NCBI GenBank assembly: GCA_964603985.1
Contig: CAZRXG010000048.1
Location: forward strand, 1 to 24,768
Direction of reading: 5' to 3'
DNA: 24,768 nucleotides
Origin: CAZRXG01 sp964603985
Lineage (GTDB): Bacteria > Chloroflexota > Anaerolineae > Aggregatilineales > UBA3940
Part shown: piece by piece, positions 1 to 6,684 of the stretch
Layout: the number at the start of each line of letters is the position of its first letter
Numbering within the stretch: position 1 is the first letter of the stretch
Program-made: the position numbers and the translations under genes
The notes under the pieces: model-generated
What the model was told of the DNA's origin: nothing
Databases searched by the model: none
The model's input: the letters and a program-made list of their open reading frames with translations, nothing else

Positions 1-103
1 CCGTCCCCTCCCCCACATTCCGCGCCTTGACGGCGCTGGGGGGAGGGGAGAAGCCGGACGAGCCACATTTCCATCATAGCCGGATTAAATACTCAAGGTG
101 CAT
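1..103 (+). repeat. dispersed repeat family II, copy 1
   Basis: This 103-base stretch matches 6254-6356 closely and at the same length. Both begin CCGTCCCCTCCCCCACATT and end GGATTAAATACTCAAGGTGCAT. Inside, a C-rich arm (5-15) can pair with a G-rich arm (37-48), enclosing a smaller GCGCC/GGCGC hairpin. There is no coding content, so it looks like a structured intergenic repeat. The left edge may extend beyond the window. Confidence 0.75.
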
Positions 104-206
104 CAATGGGGGGACACGGCGGGGCGACGATGGGCAGGGTGCTGCATCGGTGCGATGCGTGGCTTCCTTACTCCCTGGGAGTCTGACGGCTCAGCCGTTC
201 CCGCAT

Positions 207-331
207 GGCGCTGCCTGCTCACCGCCCTCACCCCCGCCGACCTCTGTCGGCGATCCCTCTCCCGGACGCGCTCTTCAAGCGCTGGGAGAGGGGAGGCAAG
301 TGCAGTGCTTTGTCAGGCGGGATGCTGCATC
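207..331 (+). repeat. dispersed repeat family III, copy 1
   Basis: It shares GGCGCTGCCTGCTCA, GCCCTCACCCCCGCCGACCTC-type sequence and a closing GCTTTGT.A.GCGG.TGCTGCATC block with 6085-6186. It contains hairpin arms GCCGAC/GTCGGC and CCCTCTCCC/GGGAGAGGG. The CCCTCACCC and CCCTCTCCC parts resemble family I, so the families may be related mosaics. Confidence 0.6.
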
Positions 332-379
332 ACGGTGGAGCGGAGCGACGACGGGGGCAAAGATCACCTTGACGGGGCG

Positions 380-2230
380 CTAGGTAGCCATCAGCAGCTC
401 GAACTGCTGCCGGTCAACCGTCTCGATCTCCAGCAGCGCCGAGGCCAGCGACAGCAGCTTGTCGCGGTGCTCGGTCAGCAGCGCCCTGGCGCGCTCGTAG
501 GCGCGGTTCAGGATGTTGTCCACTTCCCGGTCGATCAGGCGCGCGGTGTCCTCGCTGTAATTGCGCTGTTCGGCCAGACTGCGCCCCAGAAAGACGGTGT
601 TGTGATCCTCGCCGTAGACGCCCAGACCCACCTCCTCGCTCATCCCGTAGCGGGTGACCATCGCGCGAGCGATGGAAGTGGCACGCTCCAGGTCGTTGGC
701 CGCCCCGGTTGTGATGCGGTCGAAGGTCAGGTGCTCGGCGGCGCGCCCGCCCAGCAGCCCGACGATCATGTCCTCAAGCTGCTCGCGGCTGAGCAGGCTG
801 TTGTCCTGGCTTTCGGGCAGTGACATGGTGTAGCCGCCTGCCTGCCCGCGCGGGATGATGGTGATCTTGTGCACCGGGTCGCCGTGCTCCAGGTGGTGCA
901 TCACGACCGCGTGCCCGGCCTCGTGGTAGGCTATCACGGTCTTTTCCTCCGGGCTGACCAGGCGCGAGCGGCGCTCCGGCCCGGCGACGACCTTCTCCAT
1001 CGCGTCCTGCATCTCCTGCATGCCGATGCCGCGCCTGTCGCGCCGTGCGGCCAGGATGGCGGCTTCGTTGATCAGGTTCTCCAGATCCGCGCCTGACATG
1101 CCCGGCGTCAGCTTGGCGATGGTCTTCAGGTCAACGTCCGGCAGAAGCGGCTTGCCGCGCGCGTGCACTTCGAGGATCTGCTCGCGCCCCAGCACGTCGG
1201 GGCGGTCGATGAACACCTTGCGGTCGAAGCGGCCCGGTCGCAGCAGGGCCGGGTCAAGCACATCGGCGCGGTTGGTGGCCGCGACGACGATCACGTTGGT
1301 GTCGTTGTCGAAGCCGTCCATCTCGACCAGGATCTGGTTGAGCGTTTGCTCGCGCTCGTCGTGCCCACCGCCCAGACCGGCGCCGCGCATGCGGCCCACC
1401 GCGTCGATCTCGTCGATGAAGACGATGCAGGGTGCCATCTGCTTGGCCTGCGTGAACAGGTCACGCACGCGGCTGGCCCCCACGCCGACGAACATCTCGA
1501 CGAACTCTGAGCCGGAGATGTTGATGAACGGCACGCCTGCCTCACCGGCCACCGCGCGGGCGAGCAGCGTCTTGCCCGTGCCCGGCAGGCCGATCATCAG
1601 CACGCCCTTGGGCACGCGCGCGCCCATCTGAATGAAGCGGTACGGGTCGCGCAGGAACTCGACCACCTCGGCCAGCTCCTGCTTGGACTCTTCGACCCCG
1701 GCCACGTCGTTGAAGGTGACGACCGGGTTGTCGACGTTGACCACCCTGGCCCGGCTGCGGCCAAAGCCCAGCGCCTGATCCTGCCCGCCGCGCATCGAGC
1801 GCATCATCGAGATGGCGAACCAGCCGATCAGCAGGATGGGGACGATATAGAGCAGGTTGCCGAAGATCGAGAGGAAAGCGCTTGGCCCCTGGATGGTGAC
1901 ATCGATCGCGTTCAGCGTCTCCTGCTCGACGCCCAGCAGGGTCAGCGTCTCGTAGAAGCTGGTATCAGGCTCCTTGTGTGCGCGCACGATGGTGCCGTCT
2001 TCTTTCTCGGCGATCAACAGGTCGTCCTTAACCGTGACCTTGGTCACCTCGCCGTTGCGTACGTAGTCGGCGAACTCGGCGAGGCTGACCTCGTCGCCGC
2101 CGCCGATGAACCGGCTTCCCAGGAGCTGCAGCCCGATGATCGTGCCGACGATCAACAGCGCGACCGGTATGCCGCGCGACCAGTTTATCGGGTTGTTTGG
2201 CTTGTTGTTATTGTCGTTATCCACCGCCAC
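380..2230 (-). CDS. ftsH: ATP-dependent zinc metalloprotease FtsH
   Basis: Membrane-anchored AAA+ protease that extracts and degrades membrane and unstable cytosolic proteins, known to act as a hexamer. A first TM segment lies at about residues 21-38, a periplasmic FtsH-extracellular domain at 45-115, and a second TM at 120-142. The AAA module (170-400) has Walker A GLPGTGKT (214-221, with Leu where Pro is usual), Walker B IVFIDEID (269-276) and an arginine-bearing LLRPGRFDR. The M41 domain has HEAGH (436-440) and a TGAANDLERAT segment carrying the third zinc ligand (D513). At 616 residues it is normal length and looks intact. The start is GTG. GAGG sits only about 2 nt before the GTG at 2230 but 8 nt before a second GTG at 2224, so translation may begin two codons later. 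It stands alone, divergent from the histidine kinase. Confidence 0.97.
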   Translation of the reverse strand: MAVDNDNNNKPNNPINWSRGIPVALLIVGTIIGLQLLGSRFIGGGDEVSLAEFADYVRNGEVTKVTVKDDLLIAEKEDGTIVRAHKEPDTSFYETLTLLGVEQETLNAIDVTIQGPSAFLSIFGNLLYIVPILLIGWFAISMMRSMRGGQDQALGFGRSRARVVNVDNPVVTFNDVAGVEESKQELAEVVEFLRDPYRFIQMGARVPKGVLMIGLPGTGKTLLARAVAGEAGVPFINISGSEFVEMFVGVGASRVRDLFTQAKQMAPCIVFIDEIDAVGRMRGAGLGGGHDEREQTLNQILVEMDGFDNDTNVIVVAATNRADVLDPALLRPGRFDRKVFIDRPDVLGREQILEVHARGKPLLPDVDLKTIAKLTPGMSGADLENLINEAAILAARRDRRGIGMQEMQDAMEKVVAGPERRSRLVSPEEKTVIAYHEAGHAVVMHHLEHGDPVHKITIIPRGQAGGYTMSLPESQDNSLLSREQLEDMIVGLLGGRAAEHLTFDRITTGAANDLERATSIARAMVTRYGMSEEVGLGVYGEDHNTVFLGRSLAEQRNYSEDTARLIDREVDNILNRAYERARALLTEHRDKLLSLASALLEIETVDRQQFELLMAT

Positions 2231-2464
2231 TACCTCAATATCATACCTATTTACCTCGGACTATAGACGCGCCAAAGCTTTGTGAGTTTACCACAAACGG
2301 CCCGTGATCCGAATCACAGACGTGTAAACAATGTATAAGAATCGCCGGGGGGGCCGCTATTCAGAATCGGTATCGTTTCGCGCCTGCGCCGGGGAATGGA
2401 TGAGTTTTACCCCCTGCGAAGCCCAACGGCTCATCCGTCCTCCCTGGACGCACCTTGAATATTT

Positions 2465-2675
2465 ACTGAGCCTTGCATATACTGCTAAACTGCTCCTCGT
2501 TCGTGTCGATTGCGGCACAGCCCTCACCCGTCTCGGACATTGCCAATGTCCTCGACTCGCCCTCTCCCTCAGGGAGAGGGCAGACTGAGCGCGACCGCAG
2601 GTCGCGACCGGAGGTCGGGCGAAGGCGGGTGAGGGCCTGGGCAACAATGTGCCCAGAACCAGCTTAGCGGAGCAC
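2465..2675 (+). repeat. cloverleaf-like repeat family I, copy A
   Basis: It begins ACTGAGCCTTGCATATACTG like copies B, C and D. Outer arms CCCTCACCC (2521-2529) and GGGTGAGGG (2627-2635) enclose hairpins GGACATT/AATGTCC (2535-2551), CCCTCTCCC/GGGAGAGGG (2560-2580), GCGACC/GGTCGC (2591-2605) and CGACC/GGTCG (2605-2617). This copy has one more GCGACC hairpin than copies B and C. The segment just upstream, CACCTTGAATATTTA, resembles the reverse complement of the end of family II. Confidence 0.85.
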
Positions 2676-2776
2676 CAGACTCTTACGGCGGGTGGCACAT
2701 TGTAAGCTATTTGAGACTTCATTTTTCCCGCCGGACGATCTATGATTAGGGGTGATGTCAACCGTATCGACAGGAC

Positions 2777-2803
2777 TTACGCAGTTGGGCGCGAACTGCG
2801 TAA
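2777..2803. promoter_or_regulatory. perfect 10-bp inverted repeat TTACGCAGTT/AACTGCGTAA
   Basis: TTACGCAGTT at 2777-2786 and AACTGCGTAA at 2794-2803 are separated by 7 nt. A third AACTGCGTAA lies at 2901-2910, ending 10 nt before the kinase start codon. The first and third copies are therefore inverted and flank about 135 bp. This could be a regulator site cluster or the ends of a small MITE-like element; sequence alone does not decide. Confidence 0.45.
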
Positions 2804-2920
2804 CTTCTGACAGATCCGGACGGCCGGGAGCCACTCACCTTCACGGTCTGTGTGATCAAGGCTTTGATAACTCTTGAACTTCTCTTGCGGTTTGACCTGC
2901 AACTGCGTAAAGTGTAACGT

Positions 2921-5893
2921 ATGACCTGGCAATGGACGCCTCTCATCATCCCGCTGGTCGTTGGAACCATCCTCCTGCTGGCGGCGGCGATCTCCATATA
3001 CAGGCGGGGGCGCTACGGATACATTTCTGTTACCGGGGCACTGCTGCTGGTGGCCGGTGCCGAGTGGATGCTGACATACGCGCTCGAACTGGCGGCGACT
3101 GCCCGGTCAACCGTGCTGTTGTGGAGCAAAATGCAGTGGGTGGGCATTGCGGTTGTGCCGACGCTGTGGTTCGTTTTTCTCCTGCGATACACTGGTCATC
3201 ACAGGTGGGTGACGCCCCGTATACTCGCTCTGTTGAGTGTTGTGCCCCTGATCACCATAGGGCTGGCTTTCACCAATGAGTATCACCACCTGATCTGGGC
3301 CGAGTGCACGCCCGTCACTGAAGGCTCCTTGTTCACGCTGGACAAGAGGATGGGCCCCGCGTTTGGGGTCTTCATGGGCTACTCGTACGTGCTGGTTCTG
3401 AGCTCCACCGGCGTGCTCATCTACGCGCTCTTTCGCTCACCGCGCTTCATGCGTTGGCACGCGGCCGTGCTGCTGCTGGCTGTGGCCACTGCCATGCTGA
3501 GCGGCATAATCGAGACAACACCCCTGGATCCCTGGCCCCAACTTGACCTGACGCCGCTGACCATCGCGGTTAACGGCCCCATCGTGGCCTGGAGCCTCAC
3601 CCGGCTGCGGTTGGAGAATATCGTGCCGGTGGCATACAGGACCGTCATCGAAGGGATGAGCGACGCTGTGGTTGTGCTGGATGTGCAGGCGCGCCTCGTG
3701 GACCTGAATCCGGCGGCGCGGGATCTGATAGGAGCCTCCACCTCTGAGATCGTTGGACAGCCCATTGCACAGATATGGCCCCAATGGGCTTTGATCGGAG
3801 ATGCCCACGACGGGCGCGGGGCGAACCGGGAAGTTGAGGCCGGAGAGGGGGCCGAGCGACGCACCTACGACGTGCGTATCTCGCCGCTCACCGATTGGCG
3901 CGGCGAGCTTATCTGCCGGGTGGTCGTGCTGCGGGACATTACCGAGCGCAAGCGGACCGAGGAGGCACTGCGCGAGGCGCACGAGCAACACCTCGCCACC
4001 CTCAACGCGCTGCCCGACCTCTTCTTTGTGGTGGACGGGGAAGGCCGCGTGCAAGACTACCGCACCCCGCGCGACGACCTGCTCTACGCCCCGCCCGAAG
4101 TGTTCCTTGGCAAGACGGTGGATGAGGTGCTCCCCAAAGAGGCAGCCACCATTATCACTGCCGCCCTCCGCGAGGCCGTCGAGACCGGCAAACACACCGG
4201 GGCGGTGTACCGGCTGGACGGGGCCGAAGGCCCGCGCTGGTACGAACTGTCCATCTCCGCCAGGGGCGACCCGAAGACGCCTGACGGTCGTCTGATCGCG
4301 CTGGTGCGGGACGTCACGGAGCGCAGGCGGGCGGAGGAAGCCCTGGCCCAGGAGCGCGACCTGCTGCACGCCCTGATGGACAACGTCCCGGACACAATCT
4401 ACTTCAAAGACGCCGAGGGCCGCTTCACGCGCGTCAACCGGGCGCAGGCCCGGACGCTGGGGCTTGATGCTCCGGCAGAGGCCATAGGCAAGAGGGATTT
4501 TGACTTTTATAAACCCGAATTCGCTCAGGAGGCTCACGCCGACGAGCGGCAGATCGTGGAATCGGGCCAGCCGCTGGTCGGCAAGATTGAAAAAATCGAG
4601 CGGAAGGACGGGTTTTTCCGTTGGGTCTCGGTCACCAAGGTGCCGATCGTTGACGGCGAAGGGCGGATCATCAGCATCGTCGGCATTTCCAGGGACATCA
4701 CTGAGCTAAAGGAGGTCGAGGAAGCGCTGGCCCGTGAACGGGATCTGCTGCACGCCCTGATGGACAACGTCCCGGACGCGATCTATTTCAAAGACACCGA
4801 GAGCCGCTTCACGCGTGTCAACCGGGCGCATGCTGAAAGGCTGGGGCTTGACGCTCCGGCGGGGGCTATAGGCAAGAGTGACTTTGACTTTTATAAACCC
4901 GAATTCGCTCAGGAGGCTCGCGCCGACGAGCGGCAGATCGTGGAGTCGGGCCAGCCGCTGGTCGGCAAGATTGAAAAAATCGAGCGGAAGGACGGGTTTT
5001 TCCGCTGGGTCTCGGCCACCAAGGTGCCGATCATTGACGGCGAGGGACGGGTCATCAGCATCGTCGGCATTTCCAGGGACATCACCGAGCTGAAGCAGGC
5101 CGAAAGGGAGCTGGAGAAGTACCGCGCCCACCTGGAGGAGCTGGTCGCGCAGCGCACCGCCGAGCTTCAGGCGGTCAACGAGCGCCTGCTGGCACTCACC
5201 CGCCTGAAGGACGAGTTCGTCGCCAACGTCTCACACGAGCTACGCACCCCGCTGGCTAACATCAAGCTGTACCACCACCTGCTGGACGTGTGGCCTGCCA
5301 AGCATGATACCTACCTGGACACCCTGCAACGCGAGACAAAGCGGCTGGAGCACATCGTCGAGGACCTGCTCTACCTCTCGCGCCTCGATCAGGGGCAGGT
5401 AGCACTTGAACGCAAGCCCGTCGACCTGAACGTCATGGTCGCCTCTCACGTCGCCGACCGCACCCCGCTGGCCGAGGAGCGCAAGCTGGCCCTCACCTTC
5501 AGCGGCGCGCTCGACCTGCCTGCCGTGCAGGCCGACTCGATGCTGCTGGAGCGCGTGTTGAGCGTCCTGCTGACCAACGCTATCAACTACACGCCCGCCG
5601 GGGGCCGGATCGAGGTGCACACACACGTGCGCTGCACGAGCGAGAAACACTGGGCCGGGTTCAGTGTCAGCGATACCGGGTTGGGCATCTCGCCTGACGA
5701 GCAGTCTCATTTGTTTGAGCGTTTTTACCGGGGGAAGGCGGCCCGCGAGTCTGGCGCGCCGGGCACCGGCCTGGGGCTGGCGACGGCCCAGGAGATCGTG
5801 GAACGGCACGAGGGTCGCCTCGAAGTCGAGAGCGAGGGCGTGCCGGGTGAAGGTGCCACCTTCACCGTGTGGCTGCCGGTCTCCGAAGGTTAG
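2921..5893 (+). CDS. 7TM-PAS sensor histidine kinase
   Basis: Membrane sensor kinase, 990 residues. Residues 1-228 carry about seven hydrophobic segments, matching the His-kinase N-terminal 7TM type. Four PAS-like domains follow: about 238-345, 352-468, 472-597 and 598-725. The last two are nearly identical tandem copies with a 128-residue period (HALMDNVPD at 483 and 611). A coiled coil (728-760) leads into the HisKA domain with SHELRTP and phospho-acceptor H772. The HATPase has an N box (LLTNAINYTP, near 887), DTGLGI (918-923) and GTGLGL (948-953). The kinase core is complete and no receiver is fused. No response regulator is adjacent, so it is an orphan here and its partner is unknown. No strong ribosome site is visible before the ATG, but the hydrophobic start of the 7TM region begins right there. 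Confidence 0.93.
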   Translation: MTWQWTPLIIPLVVGTILLLAAAISIYRRGRYGYISVTGALLLVAGAEWMLTYALELAATARSTVLLWSKMQWVGIAVVPTLWFVFLLRYTGHHRWVTPRILALLSVVPLITIGLAFTNEYHHLIWAECTPVTEGSLFTLDKRMGPAFGVFMGYSYVLVLSSTGVLIYALFRSPRFMRWHAAVLLLAVATAMLSGIIETTPLDPWPQLDLTPLTIAVNGPIVAWSLTRLRLENIVPVAYRTVIEGMSDAVVVLDVQARLVDLNPAARDLIGASTSEIVGQPIAQIWPQWALIGDAHDGRGANREVEAGEGAERRTYDVRISPLTDWRGELICRVVVLRDITERKRTEEALREAHEQHLATLNALPDLFFVVDGEGRVQDYRTPRDDLLYAPPEVFLGKTVDEVLPKEAATIITAALREAVETGKHTGAVYRLDGAEGPRWYELSISARGDPKTPDGRLIALVRDVTERRRAEEALAQERDLLHALMDNVPDTIYFKDAEGRFTRVNRAQARTLGLDAPAEAIGKRDFDFYKPEFAQEAHADERQIVESGQPLVGKIEKIERKDGFFRWVSVTKVPIVDGEGRIISIVGISRDITELKEVEEALARERDLLHALMDNVPDAIYFKDTESRFTRVNRAHAERLGLDAPAGAIGKSDFDFYKPEFAQEARADERQIVESGQPLVGKIEKIERKDGFFRWVSATKVPIIDGEGRVISIVGISRDITELKQAERELEKYRAHLEELVAQRTAELQAVNERLLALTRLKDEFVANVSHELRTPLANIKLYHHLLDVWPAKHDTYLDTLQRETKRLEHIVEDLLYLSRLDQGQVALERKPVDLNVMVASHVADRTPLAEERKLALTFSGALDLPAVQADSMLLERVLSVLLTNAINYTPAGGRIEVHTHVRCTSEKHWAGFSVSDTGLGISPDEQSHLFERFYRGKAARESGAPGTGLGLATAQEIVERHEGRLEVESEGVPGEGATFTVWLPVSEG
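4337..5104 (+). repeat. tandem duplication of a PAS-coding unit (2 x 384 nt)
   Basis: Unit 1 (4337-4720) and unit 2 (4721-5104) lie inside the histidine kinase and match at most positions, including long identical runs around 4505-4615 and 4889-4999. The unit length is 128 codons, so the frame is preserved. Identity extends to synonymous sites, which points to recent duplication or gene conversion rather than old divergence. Confidence 0.9.
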
Positions 5894-5912
5894 ATCACCG
5901 CCCGCTTGTCTC

Positions 5913-5932
5913 CTGCCGGCAGCCCCCGGCAG
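5913..5932 (+). terminator. weak hairpin after the histidine kinase
   Basis: CTGCCGG (5913-5919) pairs with CCGGCAG (5926-5932) over a 6-nt loop, 20 nt after the stop codon. There is no T-run after it, so it may only stabilise the mRNA end or act with Rho. Confidence 0.3.
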
Positions 5933-6084
5933 TGAATGGCAAACCTCAAAATCCCAACCGCTACCGAATGAACATTGACAATTTTATCCGGTCATCGTTT
6001 GCCCCCCACCCCCGTCCCCCTTCCAGGGGTAGGTTTTTGGCTCGTGTCCAACACCGGTGTTAAACAGAATTTGTGTCACTGTGA

Positions 6085-6186
6085 GGCGCTGCCTGCTCAG
6101 CGGCCCTCACCCCCGCCGACCTCCGGGTCGGGGCAGGCTTAGTGCGGCTTGCGCGGCTTGCGCTTTGTTAAGCGGGGTGCTGCATC
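6085..6186 (+). repeat. dispersed repeat family III, copy 2
   Basis: It matches 207-331 at its two ends (GGCGCTGCCTGCTCA and GTGCTGCATC) and at the CCCTCACCCCCGCCGACCTC core. The middle differs and is shorter, lacking the CCCTCTCCC/GGGAGAGGG hairpin of copy 1. Confidence 0.6.
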
Positions 6187-6253
6187 CTTGCGACGCGTTG
6201 CCTGCTACTCATGCAGCGTTATCCCATGCCCCTGCTTAAAAAACCTACCGCCC

Positions 6254-6356
6254 CCGTCCCCTCCCCCACATTTCGCGCCTGACGGCGCTGGGGGGAGGGG
6301 CGGAGCCGGACAAAGCACATTCCTGTCATGGGCCGGATTAAATACTCAAGGTGCAT
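6254..6356 (+). repeat. dispersed repeat family II, copy 2
   Basis: It is equal in length to 1-103 and nearly identical over the first 48 and last 25 bases. The C-rich and G-rich arms and the internal GCGCC/GGCGC hairpin are kept. In both places a family III copy lies nearby, but in the opposite order: II then III at the left edge, III then II here. Confidence 0.75.
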
Positions 6357-6560
6357 TAGGGGGGCTTCCTGGAAATGGAGTGAATGGCCGGTCCGAATAC
6401 ATCGGTTGGAAGGCTCTGGCCGATGCCCCGCCTTTTTCTGAGCGTGTGTGTTCTCCTGCCATAGGAGTTCCGACACCCCCGGTATGAATAACCCGTGAAT
6501 TCCCCGGTGTTTTCCTGGCGAATCTGGCCCGCCACATCATATAATGATGGTGATACTATG

Positions 6561-6590
6561 GTAACATTTGAGTTGGTTGGCCGTTATACT
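6561..6590 (+). promoter_or_regulatory. candidate promoter of the Ser/Thr kinase
   Basis: GTAACA (6561-6566) and TATACT (6585-6590) are spaced 18 nt and lie about 95 nt before the start codon. A TATAAT at 6540-6545 is an alternative -10 without a good -35. This is sequence resemblance only. Confidence 0.3.
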
Positions 6591-6684
6591 TGTCGACGTA
6601 TGGTAAAGCAGGAGGGGGGCTTTGCCAAGGGTGGTTGGAGAGCGCCCCACCATGCATGGGACCGGGGAGGAGACGTAAATAACG

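Larger units (their letters stand above)
1..379. other. intergenic region with two repeat families, no gene
   Basis: This stretch downstream of ftsH holds one copy each of two dispersed repeats (about 1-103 and 207-331), described separately. Short open frames across it have no recognisable product and are rich in repeat sequence. No convincing U-tract terminator for ftsH is visible. The region is cut by the window edge, so a promoter or gene end further left cannot be judged. Confidence 0.6.
2231..2920. other. divergent intergenic region, no gene
   Basis: It separates ftsH (-) from the histidine kinase at 2921 (+). It contains a small TTTGTG/CACAAA dyad at 2279-2297 near ftsH, repeat family I copy A (2465-2675) with an upstream module from about 2388, and the TTACGCAGTT inverted repeat at 2777-2803. 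Open frames across 2331-2761 merely read through the repeat. I could not fix a convincing -35/-10 pair for either gene. Confidence 0.6.
5894..6684. other. repeat-bearing intergenic region, no gene
   Basis: This gap of 791 bases lies between two plus-strand genes. It holds a hairpin (5913-5932), a 12-bp palindrome AACACCGGTGTT (6050-6061), repeat family III copy 2 (6085-6186), repeat family II copy 2 (6254-6356), then non-repetitive DNA with AT-richer possible promoter elements (6540-6590) before the Ser/Thr kinase. Short open frames here are not supported by codon bias or any recognisable domain. Confidence 0.6.

Noticed and set aside
210..221. P-to-L change in the FtsH Walker A as a sign of inactivity
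   Set aside because: GLPGTGKT still has all phosphate-binding Gly/Lys/Thr residues, so ATP binding is expected. Positions given here are protein residues 210-221 of FtsH, corresponding to about 1568-1603 in the window.
2357..2761. Minus-strand 134-codon frame in the intergenic region
   Set aside because: It runs through the cloverleaf repeat; a similar Arg/Ser-rich reading appears over copy B (7970-8722), showing it is a by-product of the repeat.
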